Program-made: the position numbers and the translations under genes
Shown here: positions 1-10,716 of the stretch, piece after piece
Position numbering within the stretch: the stretch's first letter is position 1
How the letters are laid out: each line of letters begins with the position of its first letter
Notes under the pieces: generated by a model
Database searches by the model: none
Told to the model about the DNA's origin: nothing
What the model saw: the letters and a program-made list of their open reading frames with translations, nothing else
Source of the DNA: Apostichopus californicus
Lineage: Eukaryota > Echinodermata > Holothuroidea > Aspidochirotida > Stichopodidae
Reading direction: 5' to 3'
Assembly (NCBI GenBank): GCA_020650975.1
Contig: JAIPMN010000279.1
Coordinates: 17,088-81,087 of the forward strand
Length of the DNA: 64,000 nt

Positions 1-784
1 CGATCGTCATCCTTTAGCCTATGTAACAGAGATCCTTGTTCTTAAAAATTACCCCAAAACAACTTACAAAAATATTGCTCCATTTGGGTGATATCCACGT
101 TTAAAAGTAGTGTCTGGGTGCTGTCCTCTTGTAAGTCTGTGATGTCAAGTTGCCAGGAGGATCTGAAAGCTATTTCTTCCCCTTGTTTGATTTTCTTCAT
201 ATTTTCAAGTTAAAATGACAATTAAACCAATGCCATCTTTAGCTCATCTTAAGAGCTTCAACATTTTTGATTCAGCATTTGCAAAATCCATCTCCATTAC
301 AGAGAATAAATCTTCAAATAAAAAATTAAAACATAACAAAATAAAGAAGGTGGCTCAGTGATGATGTCATACTTAGACTTGATCAAGTCTTCAGCATTGC
401 ATGTGAAAGAACATTTAAACTGTGATATTTTCCAAATGAATTTTTTTTTATTTATTTTTTTTTGGCTTTTTGTAGAAGTTGTGCATAACATATATCTCTA
501 TCACATAGACCAAAAATGAATGCTTTGGGTCTCCTTTTAGGTAACTAATGGTTGAAACATAAGTTTCAAATAGCACACAAAGTTTTGTGTTGAATGGAGC
601 TGAAATCTGTGTCCACAGAATAGAAAATCCTCGGCTAGTGGGCTTTGTAGTCAATGTTATGCCATAGAAAATTCACAAGTGTCATTGATATGAATAAAAA
701 CAATAGATGATAGACAGACTGGTGCATCACAGGTGTGGAGACTTTCTCTTGAACTCTTTGCTTCTGTTTTTGACACTTTTACAG
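1..784 (+). other. Intron of SUDS3 with an old interspersed repeat
   Basis: No coding exon is visible before the acceptor at 781-784, so this is taken as intron upstream of the penultimate SUDS3 exon. Positions about 95-660 resemble 6590-7040 in the same orientation: shared blocks include AGTGTCTGGG followed by CTGTGATGTCA, GATGATGTCATA, CCCATAGACCA/CACATAGACCA and a GTCTCCTTT block. It is an unidentified diverged repeat. The stretch is T-rich on the + strand around 430-470. Confidence 0.5.
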
Positions 785-911
785 CTGAAATTAAGCATGA
801 CAAGAATCACCATTCTGTGAGGTTTGTAGAAGGCAAGCTGCAGTATAATGGAAAATGGTTCCATAGGAAGGACAGAGTTCTGGTTCGGGTAAAAGATGAA
901 TCCGCTACAAA
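785..911 (+). CDS. SUDS3: SUDS3 (Sds3-like) penultimate coding exon
   Basis: This exon encodes the start of the C-terminal domain of Sds3, a core subunit of the nuclear Sin3-HDAC corepressor. The translation contains GKLQYNGKWFHRKDRVLV, which matches the Sds3 pattern of a short strand, a Tyr, and Trp-Tyr/Phe-His-Lys before a run of hydrophobics. The acceptor is TTTTACAG at 777-784 and the donor is GTAAGT at 912-917. The exon starts after one base of a codon and ends after two bases of a Lys codon, and the next exon supplies the missing G. Related BRMS1 proteins lack this C-terminal part, which favours SUDS3. Upstream exons (coiled coil, Sin3-interaction region) lie outside the window. Confidence 0.8.
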
Positions 912-1457
912 GTAAGTTTCGCAAGCTGACATAACTGTTAAAGGGACTTTTCTTTTCTTTAATTCCCCTTCTCCTTCCCTGCACCCTCCTCCCAGTGAAA
1001 GAATACACAGGACCTGACGTCAACATTGTAAAATCTTTGCCATGTCTCTATGAAGCATAGTAACTTGTAAGTGACGTAGTCTCCCTCTTAGAGGTCAACT
1101 GTTTTGATTTTTTTTTGTGTTAACTTTGATAGCTTTCTCAATCAATTCTTGCTTGGCATTGTATCAACAATAGAGATTAACATTCATTTGAGTTAGACCA
1201 GTGTTGTAAGTGCATCATAAACTTGTCATGTGACAGCCCAACTGTTAAGGTTGCATAAGTGTCATTTCTTCTGAGATGTTGACTGAAATTAACCATGTAC
1301 TAAATATGTATTTTACAGATATTGTTCTTAGATAGATCACTCTTGAGCTTGTCAAAGCTAATTTCGTGCAACATCATCTATGATTACTTTTGACTTTAGC
1401 TCATCTTCAAAGCGTCCTGAGTCAACAATTAAAAAGAAGCGTATCATTTTCTTGCAG
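912..1457 (+). other. Last SUDS3 intron
   Basis: A 546-bp intron running from GTAAGT to TTTTCTTGCAG. No repeat or second exon is recognised in it. Confidence 0.7.
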
Positions 1458-1581
1458 GGCCACCATCACATCTATCAACTCCTGGGAAGTGTGGATCAAA
1501 AAAGGAGATGGTCTGAAGTTCAAAGTTCATCTGTCAAGCTTAGAGCAAGGAAAAGCTACAATCAAACACATTGGATCATAA
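1458..1581 (+). CDS. SUDS3: SUDS3 (Sds3-like) terminal coding exon
   Basis: The exon completes the Lys codon and reads ATITSINSWEVWIKKGDG, then KVHLSSLEQGKATIKHIGS and a TAA stop at 1579-1581. It matches the Sds3 C-terminus: an isoleucine-serine strand, an E-hydrophobic-W-hydrophobic-K/R-K motif, a strand and L-x-x-L-x-x-G. The final arginine-rich tail seen in vertebrates is replaced by a short KHIGS end. The acceptor CTTGCAG is at 1451-1457. A GTGAGT at about 1586 follows the stop and could be a spurious donor or a 3'UTR splice site. No clear AATAAA was found just downstream. Confidence 0.8.
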
Positions 1582-2982
1582 CATTGTGAGTAGACTTGAA
1601 CTAACATTTTGATATTATTTAACTATGCCGAGGCAAAGTATTAGCAGTTTGTCAGTTGTTATTAGCAGTTGTCAGTTGTTATTAGCAGTGTGTCAGTTTT
1701 TGCACGATGGTTGCAGCTAACCTAGTTTCTTGCAATCAGTTGCTCTTTACTTAAAGAGTGACCATTGGCGCAAAATTAATTTGCTAGGCCATAGTTGCTC
1801 ATCGAGCAAAGTGGGCTGGATTATCAAGTCTAGTTTACATGCCAATAGATCAATCTCATAGGAAGCTACATTTGGAATCAATAGCAAATACCTTACTTAA
1901 CTGTGATTTTGTAAATTTGTTCAAGGACAAATGGTGTCAGTAAGCTAACATGTTATTTATATTATGTAAATGGAACATTTTCTGCCCTGAGTTATTATAA
2001 TTTCTGACACATTGGATTAACAAAGACAATTAGGTAGCAGCTGTGGAGCTGACATTGTTATTATTTAGCATTGGATGGGCATTACAGACTTTCAGCACCT
2101 TTTTAAGTTATCAACAGAGACATTAAACTGCTTTGAAATATTGCCTTTTATTGGTCTACGAAATATATCAACACTAAATTTCTGCATCAAGTCATCCTTC
2201 AATAAGATTCCCCCGTGTCCTATGGCTGCTTCCAGAAAGGACGTCTATATCACGGTCAAACAGGTTATAGCACTAGTATAGAAATTAAAAAATATATTTG
2301 TATAGAAGTTGCCTCACAAACTAAATTTGTATGACCTCATTAGGTGGAAGTCATATGTGATTTGTATGACCTCATTAGGTGGAAGTCATATGTGTCTTTT
2401 GTAAAGTTACTATTTTCTCATTCCTAAAAAAATGTTTATCCTAAAATAATTGTCCGATAATTGACCTGTCCTAAGTAGTGAGATAAAGCAACAATTTGCA
2501 TTTCGTGTGCCAAGGTTATATGAGTGTAATAAGAACAAAGGATGTTTCGAACGTTTTATAGAAAAATCTCAGTATGAAAGACCTTGCATAATGCCATAAT
2601 CTTTGCAATTATCTTTAGTTGATCGTGGTGTATAGTTTTAACCTTGAGCAATCTGGTTTCTATGACAATGAGATAACATCCTGCTATAGTTAAATCATGG
2701 ATTCTTAGCTGAAGAGGTCATGAGTTGAAATGAAAAATTTTGAAAGTACTTAAACAAATCATTACAAACTGCCGATTTAGATGTGTTTTCCTTTTTCTTT
2801 GACCGTAAGGGTTACATGAATTATTTCCAAAGGGGAAGGATGAACTAACACAGATCTAATACTTTTCATTTTAATCCCAACAGAGGACGTTGGTAGGGTC
2901 AGTGAAGACAGTTTAGATCCTGCTATACCATGATGGTGCTGTTGGTATTCAAGAAGAGAGGATGGATCCAACCACTCAATGG
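1582..2982 (+). other. SUDS3 3' flank, no gene seen
   Basis: This probably includes the SUDS3 3'UTR. It holds two short tandem duplications: a TTAGCAGT/GTCAGTTG motif repeated at about 1640-1700, and a 34-bp unit repeated twice at about 2325-2393 (core GTATGACCTCATTAGG). No open frame has recognisable protein similarity. Confidence 0.5.
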
Positions 2983-3458
2983 AGGATAACTATCGTCGAG
3001 AGAGGAAGCCTGTATCGGTGGAACGTCAAGAGAATGTGCAAGTTGTAACATCTGTGGAGAGATTTTGTAATTTGACACAAGCATGAATTGATGCAAACAT
3101 GTCCTTTCCTCTGGGACTGAAAGTTTTACAGAAAATTGTCGAAGTTCAGACGTAAATCTCAGCTCAACGCAGTGGCCGCTTCAAGTGGGTGCAGAAGTAA
3201 ACGGTGCGGAGGATAAAATGAGGATGACTATCGTTGAGAGAGGAAGCCTGTATCGGTGGAACGTCAAGAGAATGTTCAAGTTGTAACATCTGTGGAGAGA
3301 TTTTGTAATTTGGCACAAGCATGGTTGAAGCAAACATGTCCTTTCCTCTAGGACTGAAAGTTTTACAGAAAATTGTCGAAGTTCAGACGTAAATCTCAGC
3401 TCAACGCCGTAGCCGCTTCAAGTAGGTGCAGAAGTAAACGGTGCGGAGGATAAAATGA
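2983..3458 (+). repeat. 238-bp tandem duplication, two copies
   Basis: Copy one (2983-3220) and copy two (3221-3458) are nearly identical. Both start at AGGATAACTATCG / AGGATGACTATCG, and both end with GTGCGGAGGATAAAATG. The small number of differences suggests a recent duplication. No protein frame runs through both copies. The function is unknown; it could be part of a long UTR or plain intergenic DNA. Confidence 0.85.
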
Positions 3459-6066
3459 AAGGAGTCAAACCCAACCATCATAATTGTCGCTGTAATAGTC
3501 AGTGAATGGGTGCCAAAAACCCTATGTGCATTAGCGACAACAGACATATGTGTGTCTCTGTAAAATCTACATTATGAAATAGCGTAGCAAAAGTGACATG
3601 CAGTAATTTTCAAACATGCAAATTTTGGAGTGAGAGTATACTACCATGTTATCAGCCATCATTTCAGCCATATTAATTTTAATTTCTGCACACATAAAAG
3701 GATAGAACCATATGCATGATGCAAAGTGCTGTTGGAAACCTCTCTAGCTAATAGTTCCAAATTGGATATGATATTTTAGAGACTGTTGACACGTCTATGA
3801 TGTTTTCTACATAAATAGCTCTAACCCACATAATTAGTCTCTGATTTCCTGTTGACAAAATTCAGTTGAAATTATATTGGAGAGAAAAATATTTTACACT
3901 GCTAATTCAAAACCACATTACAATATCTATGTAACACAATATTTGGGTAATTGAATGTTACCTTATTCCTTGTCTGGCAAAACTTTCAACTGCTCCAGGA
4001 GTTTGGATCACAGTAGAGGGACTGTGATGTCATCTGGTCAAATGCTCTTCAGAAAATACTTTACTAAGGCTATTGTAATGTTACTGTTGATTTATCCTTG
4101 AAACCTGATACATCTGGAATGTTTGCTAAACTGTCACTCATTCTCCTATACACAATATTTCATCAAAATGTATCTTTTTTGTTGAAATATTCCTTTTCCT
4201 CTGTGGGTAAATGATTGACAAATTGAAAAGAAAAAGCAAAGACATTTTCAGCTGAAGTGCTCTGATGTAATCATCCATTCTGCTGTTGCTAGATGAATTT
4301 ACAAAATATCACAAAATTTGCAAAAAGTATTATATTTGCAATGCAAGATGCTATAAGGATGTGGTCTTACGTTTAAAGATTCAGAAAACTTTCAGCAGTT
4401 TTGCAAGCGATCTACTACATCCACCAAAATATCCTATTAATGGGAGGCATGATTGACAAAAGCTATTACATGGAATATACAGAAATGGTTTACAATCTGT
4501 TTACAGTTAAAGCAGGCATCTTGGTTTTGACTTTATAGTTTGTTTCATGAATCATGCCAAAAGCAAACACAATAATAATGAGTATCAATCAAGAGCATAT
4601 TCACTAGATTCCAGTGACAGCTTATTTACAAAGTAATAAAAACTGAAGAAATCCACTTCAGTTGAGACTTTATGGTATGTTACTGTTACTGTGTTGGTAG
4701 TACTCACCAAAAGAATTCCACAAATGAGGCTTTTATTTACTTACATTTCCTTCCAAGACATTTCTTATGTAAGATGGGAAAGGGATTTGGTCTTGATATA
4801 TGCCTCAGCATACAACACTTGATGTCTAAACTTTTAATTGGAGAAACCCACACCCCTCATAGATGGGAGTCGGCTTTATAAAATTCCTCACCTCTGGCCC
4901 TCCCAAAAAGTTTTCTTCCCCTACCTACCCCCTGTTGTGGGTTTTAGTTGAGATTCTCACACATTCATGCTTTGATTGGGAATTGCTAGCAGAGATCTAA
5001 ATGAGGTTGGGAGGGGGAGGACATGATATGATTTTATAATGACTTTCATCCAATTCTTTTGTAGATTGAGATGGTGGTAATGCTTGTGAAGATGCTAATT
5101 GTGACCATTGTTAATTTAATTCTATATACCTCTGATGGAACTGCGCAAATACAAGGTTGACATATCCAGATATGTGTCCTACATACCGTTTGGCTTCAAT
5201 GTTTATCACATTGGCCAAGTTATCCAATGCTACATATGTGAACTGTAGCAGAATTGCAAGATGATTTTCTTCCTGTTTTGTACATATTAATTTTTATATA
5301 AATATATTCAGGTTAATAATTTAATACCTACCTTCTCTTGTATTTTGTCTACTTACTTTTCCATTTAAATGGGAGGCTGTCATAAAGAGTATCTTGGCAG
5401 GGATGCCACTGCTGAACATTGGCCTGACTCTACCTCCCCTCCCCCACCCTCAAGCCATGTGTCTGTAACTCTAATATGGTGATTAAAGATCAGAAAATTT
5501 ACATTATATATATATTATTTGGTATCACTTTGCAATGCTCCAGATCCAAACCAAATCCATTGGTATCATAACTGATTGTAGTAGATTTAATTGTTTAAGT
5601 ACCCCATGAGGTTCCGAGGGCTGTATTCAGACATTGGACCCAGGGAGGGGATGTGTGCGTATTGCCCTCCCTTTTGTTTACCATAAATAAAAAGGAGTTA
5701 TTAGTGCAGTCTTGTATTTCATTTGCCCCAAAAGAAGCCATATGATATCTAAATATTTTGCCCAAGACATGGAAGTCCACTTCAATGACCCCTGGGGACA
5801 TGCCTCCTTTATGTAATAGAAGATTTCCCTAATCTGCCTTGACTTTGTCTACATGTGGTCTAGTGGATGAGGGAATAGTGTGACTAATACTTAGGCAACT
5901 CAGCATTAATGGGGGTAGCATACTACATTGGATCCTCTTAGTCAATATTAAACCAAACTCGGGCAATGTAGTTACAAAAGACAAGGTCGAAATATTTTTC
6001 CTTTAGACAAGCTCACAACAGTACAAAGTATTGATTTAAGAAGGAGGAAGCATGGTAATATCCAAG
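3459..6066 (+). other. Intergenic DNA, nothing identified except one flanking repeat
   Basis: AT-rich sequence with no coding exon, RNA gene or terminal-inverted-repeat element that I can support. The last 70 bases (about 5998-6066) are a diverged copy of 6403-6490, a block containing GTACAAAG, TGATTTAAGA and TAATATCCAAGTT that brackets the MITE at 6067-6406. Confidence 0.5.
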
Positions 6067-6406
6067 TTGAAGACTCGCGCACAAAGAAACGTCTGGATGC
6101 CAGTAATCTGATGTAGTTTCGAATGAGGTGTAACAGAAGTGTTAGACACCATCGATCCCAGAAAATACACACACAGCTTGCTACCGTCGGTATTTAATTA
6201 GACACTAGTGTACAGTCAATACATGCAGCTACGGTCAATACCCGCAACACAGTGTACATAGCAGATATGGACATCAAAATATAACAAGGTATCACGTTTC
6301 ATTACTGTCTGCATTTTGTAGCGACAAGAAAAAAACTTCACTTGCAAGCAGCTACGGAAAGTTAACATTTTCAAAGGGCGGCACGCGGTTTGGGGCGAGT
6401 CTTCAA
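6067..6406 (-). mobile_element. Kolobok-like MITE, copy A
   Basis: The ends are inverted: TTGAAGACTCGC at the left and GCGAGTCTTCAA at the right. The interior matches the reverse complement of 41677-42019 along its length (blocks around CCAGTAATCTGA, ATCGATCCCAGAAAATACA, AGCTTGCTACCG, TATCACGTTTCATTACTGTC). The better-preserved copy B is bounded by TTAA, as expected of Kolobok or piggyBac-like transposons; here only the right side retains TTTAA. A diverged block of about 75 bp is repeated directly on both sides. There is no transposase frame. Confidence 0.65.
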
Positions 6407-6589
6407 TGCCTTTAAGACAGACTCACAAATGTACAAAGCTCTGATTTAAGATGGAGGTAGGATAACAGTGTGTTTCAAGTAATATCCAAGTTAAAGGGGA
6501 CAAAAACCGAACCATCATCTTCAACTTATATGAAAGGTGTCTGTGAAAAGCAACTTCCCAAACAGGAAAAGTGCTCAGTAAAGGAGATA

Positions 6590-7040
6590 ACCTTATTTAA
6601 AAGTAGTGTCTGGGAGCTAGCTGTCATTTTGTAAATCTGTGATGTCATAGTGCCACTAGATCTGAAACCATTTTCGTACTTTCCAAGGTAAAGTGTTAAT
6701 GTTTGCTCCTGAAACCATCAGTATCATTAGGTCATGTTAAGCACTTCCATAGTTTAGATTCAGTATTAACAAATCCATCCCATTATAGAAAATATACATT
6801 GCAATAATAAAGAGAAATTTTGAAGCACATTTGTGGCTATGATGTCATATGGATGTCATATGTAGACTGGTCTCGCAGCCTCGTGTGTGAAAGACTGGTA
6901 AATGTAAAATGGCATCTCATTAATGGAGTAAAATTGTCTTAGCTGTTTGACGAAAGTTGTGCGTGACATTTAACACTATCCCATAGACCAGTGATGATTG
7001 GGTTTTGTGTCTCCTTTCGTTTTAGCACGTCTTAGAAACT
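6590..7040 (+). repeat. Second copy of the interspersed repeat at 95-660
   Basis: A diverged direct copy of the window-start repeat, with ordered shared blocks AAAAGTAGTGTCTGGG, CTGTGATGTCAT, TGATGTCATATG, CCCATAGACCAGTGATG and GTCTCCTTTCG. It is non-coding and its family is unidentified. It may be part of an older segmental copy or a long non-autonomous element. Confidence 0.55.
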
Positions 7041-8189
7041 ATGCAGCCTAAATTTAAAAAATACTTTGCTTCTAGTTCCAAACTTTTCCTAGACATTGAT
7101 GAGTGTCGTTAAAAAGTTTAAGTGGGGGTGAGTTGGAAAAAAATAAGTTGTTTTAGGCAAGTATGGGAAACATTCTTATTTTTGAAACTGTCAAGCTGTT
7201 GTTTCCAGGACACTAGAAAATCGTTCCCGCGTCTCCATGAGCATGTCTCTTAATGGCAAAGGAATCGAAAATATATAGTATTCAGAAACTGCTTAATTTC
7301 AACTGCGCCTTATTTCATTTTGAAAGTAACACTTCCTATAACAAAAGATGAGCTGTTTACCCACATGGTAATGCTCATTTCATGGTCGTGCCTAGACTTC
7401 TGCCTTGAAGATGACGGACGGACAGACGAGTTAAGACCTCCCCCCTCCCGGATGACAGGAGTCTTGACTTGAGTTGCCAATGAGGTAGTTAGCGCCTATC
7501 CACACACGGTTTACACCCTTCAATTTTTGAAGCCACCCATTTGGAGAAGAATTCTTCTGTATGGACCCAATCTCGCTCTGCAACCGAGCGCGGGAGCATC
7601 GGGAGAACTGGACAATTAGTGAAGATTTAGAGCCTGGAAGCCACCCATGACCACGAGTTGCACGCTGGGGCACGCCTACTCTAGCGGTCGATTTCGGAAA
7701 TTTGTGGCGACAGCACACTCGCACGACCGATCATAACTTGTATGGTGGGCTTTATATATAGCTTCGTCATCAAAATTGCTTGCTCTTTATGTAGTAGAAT
7801 AGAGTCAAAATTGTAATTATTCTATAGTCGAAATTCAGTCAGGATAGCTTTGATGACTTTCTTTGCCAAGAGTCAGGGGTGTTAAACGATACCCCACTTC
7901 CGATAATCCCATGGTTCATGTGATAAGTCCGTGTTTACGGTTTTCGGGCCCATTTTTCCTGTTATGCAGCATTAAGATTGTGGGATAGTACATAGTATGT
8001 CAAGGGTACAAGAAATTACGTAACACACAAAATTGGTATCTATCTCAAGTATTACTCAATTATGTTGAATTTCAAAGTAAATTTTGCTAAATAAAAAATA
8101 TTTTATTTTAGTATATTTTATTTTAGTATAATTTTATTGCTCTAATCAGTTTCTTGAAAGTTACGCAAAGTTAATTCGTACCTAGAGGT
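7041..8189 (+). other. Intergenic, GC-richer patch at about 7400-7740
   Basis: Positions about 7400-7740 are visibly richer in CpG than the surroundings, and are followed by a TTTATATATAG box near 7750. That could be promoter-proximal sequence for WDR81, which starts translation at 10633, but nothing ties the two together. The open minus-strand frame at 7431-7724 has no recognisable protein features. Confidence 0.25.
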
Positions 8190-8393
8190 AGATTGTTAAT
8201 TTTAAGAGGTCAAATGGTCATGGGGTGTTCTCAATTTGTAAACAGAAGTAGTTGCGCGAATTCTGTGTTAGCCGCAGCCAGTTTCACTAACGTTCACAAC
8301 AATGCAATAACCAAAGTCTTCATCACACATTGTCCGTATTTAGTTCTGAACGCGGAAGATCGGATTTCGGTGATGATGGCTGATTGATAGTTG
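8190..8393 (+). other. Possible non-coding first exon of WDR81
   Basis: WDR81 needs at least one upstream non-coding exon if the acceptor-like CCTCATTTAG at 10591-10600 is used. This stretch ends in TTGAT followed by a good donor, GTAAGC, at 8394-8399, and is moderately CpG-containing. It is only a candidate: the exon start is arbitrary and no transcript evidence is available. Confidence 0.2.
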
Positions 8394-10045
8394 ATGTAAG
8401 CTGAAAGCACAGGTAACGATTGATGGTTGTGTGAATTTCATATCATCACCGTGATTCGTATTAGCAAAAAGCGCTAACGTAACGTTACAGAGTACATTAA
8501 CTAAGAAAGTACCTTAACTTGCCTAGGCCTATGCTATGCTAATTAAATCTATGTCATAATCTGATCACGTAACTGAGAAAAAACAGTAACAAGTAGGCTA
8601 ACATTAATATTAAGCCGCACTTACACTAACTGATAGTTAACCCAAAGGCAATTAAGTAAACCTATGTCCAAATTGTACCCAAAATATAACTTTTCTGTGC
8701 TTTGTTTTTATTATTTTTAACCGTATTCTATTTGTAACTTTAATATTTGATATTTTATGTGTTTTGCTGCAGGGAGACAAATTTCCATATTCTTATGGGC
8801 GAATTAAATATATCTACCTATCTTAGGATTCCTCTGTTTCCTTAAGTTTTCCATGTTTGCTCAGTGCCTATCATTAGTACAATAGTAATAGTGTAGCCTA
8901 GTCAATGCATTTCTTGTATCTGCTCCAAAAAGAAGACCCTCTGCAATATTTTGGCATATTCTTAAATTAATCTAAATGGCTGATCCAATAACCCTGGCTT
9001 ACAGTACTAGACATATGTTTCATGACTTGGCCTGGTCCTTTCAAGTAAGGCCTAGACTATAGTGCCTAGGCATATTTGCCAGCTAAAAGGTATACTACTA
9101 CCTATGGTGGGAGCTATTCACCTGATAAATGGTTCACTAAGTGTTGCTCTTGTAATCATTTACCCAGTGGTTCCTTAAATATGCCTAATGTATAGCCCAC
9201 CTTTGGTGTGTAAGGAAAACGTTATCTGACAAAGATCCAGGGGTGGGGTGCTACACCCTCACCTGTACAGCCCCCCCCCCCAACACATAAAAATAATGAA
9301 AGTTGTTAGTAGCCCAACCAAACAACCTAAATATAAAATAATTAGAAAAATAATTTGTAGCATAAATACGCTTCAAATTGTACCATTCATGTCTTAATTG
9401 TTATATTATTTTCTTGGTAGCACCCATAAGGAAATAGAGTTCTCTATTTCTTTGGGAGGACACTGCAGTTTGCTTCAACATCCTCTCCATACCTCTCCAC
9501 CCCACCCCCCCCCCCCCAAAAAAAAGGTGCTTGCAAGCATATTTGACAAAATATATGTTAATTTCTTTGGGTATGCTCTTTGGTCTTTTGTACAATACAC
9601 AACACTAAGATAATATAATGCATCAGCACACTTAGCACCTTTTGACTGTTAAATGAAATGCAAATACTTGAATCGTCTATGGCTTGATGAGTCGGTCTCA
9701 CAGCCTGTGATCAGGCGAATAGGCAAGTGCAAATACTTACTCACCCAACGATCAGATAAATAGCCACAGCCATTACTTAAATAGCATACTGGCACTTACA
9801 CTTAGTAAGCCTACAGTGTAACTTACAGAACGAAGTTCAGAAATTAACAATTGGATGAGCAAATCCAGGTTTGAAACAAGGTCAAACAAATTTCAAAAAT
9901 ATTCCATGTTGCTTTAAATCATAAGGCAAATTGTTGTTTTAATGTTTAACATGACTTGTTACAACATGTGGTAATGCTTACCTTGACCTACTTGCAGATC
10001 ATCAAATTAAATACACCTCCTGTTTGTAGGAATACTTTCATTTTT
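8394..10045 (+). other. Intergenic or 5'UTR intron, nothing identified
   Basis: AT-rich DNA with C-runs at about 9271-9284 and 9504-9519. No exon, RNA gene or bounded repeat is supported. Confidence 0.5.
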
Positions 10046-10292
10046 GTATGTATGTATGTATGTATATTAGATCCTCCTGCAAGCAGGAACTCGCGAAGAA
10101 GCCTCATTTGGCTTATCAAAGCCGCAAGCTGACCGAAGTCAGTCTCTGACATTCATATTTAACGTCCATGATTATGAATTGTTAATTGTCAACAACTCTG
10201 TAACTGGACGACATACATTAATCTGGGAGTGACTCGAACCGGGGACCTTATGATTGAAAGGCACCGGCGTTAACCACTGAGCTAACACTCCA
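10046..10292 (-). mobile_element. tRNA-derived SINE
   Basis: On the minus strand the head reads GGAGTGTTAGCTCAGTGG, giving an RNA polymerase III A box (TAGCTCAGTGG, 10274-10284). It is followed by a B box GGTTCGAGTCA (about 10230-10240). A non-tRNA body then runs to a simple (ATAC)n tail at 10046-10066. The head looks like a tRNA with a degenerate anticodon arm, so this is a SINE rather than a functional tRNA. A duplicated fragment of the A-box region (CAACCACTGAGCTAA) follows at about 10291-10306. Confidence 0.8.
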
Positions 10293-10600
10293 ACCACTGA
10301 GCTAATACTACTTTTGGTAGTATTCCAGCTTTAAATTTAACTGAGCTTGTTGTGATTGGTTCGTGATTGGTATTATACGCACAACGTTTGGTTATGTTGC
10401 ATATGTTACATATCAGTGGTGATACAACTGCTTTCAAGACAGCTGAAGCAATTTTCATACTCTGTTGCAGACTATCCGTAAATCTAAACGGTTGTTCTAA
10501 CAATATGCATAAAAGACTTTTCCTCTTTTTGTTTCTTTTTTTTCGAAAGTTGGCTTAAAGTTGTTGATATATTTGATGCTGCTTAACTTTCCTCATTTAG

Positions 10601-10632
10601 TTCCATGAGAAGTTGTGAAAGATCATGTAAGG
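10601..10632 (+). promoter_or_regulatory. WDR81 leader with a start-stop uORF
   Basis: The leader contains ATGTAA at 10625-10630, an AUG followed at once by a stop, only two bases before the WDR81 ATG. It has A at -3. Another ATG at 10605 opens a different frame that overlaps the main start. The segment starts after an acceptor-like TTTCCTCATTTAG, so it may be the 5' part of the first coding exon. A role in translation control is inference. Confidence 0.45.
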
Positions 10633-10716
10633 ATGTCAGACTACTTTCAAATTGCGGCAGATTTGGGATTACAAGAAAACCAATTGGAATTTGTAGATGG
10701 AAATATATTAGCAGTG
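10633..10716 (+). CDS. WDR81: WDR81 coding exon 1 (residues 1-28)
   Basis: It encodes MSDYFQIAADLGL and ends ...VDGNILAV before donor GTAAGT at 10717. The pattern matches the WDR81 N-terminus (short amphipathic stretch, acidic-leucine segment, then a valine-rich strand continuing into exon 2). The ATG has A at -3. It is phase 0 at its end. Confidence 0.75.

Noticed and set aside
7431-7724. 97-residue minus-strand frame in a GC-richer patch
   Set aside because: No domain, signal or splice pattern; openness is explained by the GC-richer composition.
10230-10292. Functional tRNA gene on the minus strand
   Set aside because: A and B boxes are good, but the anticodon arm and the 3' acceptor partner are poor, and the sequence continues into a SINE body and simple tail.
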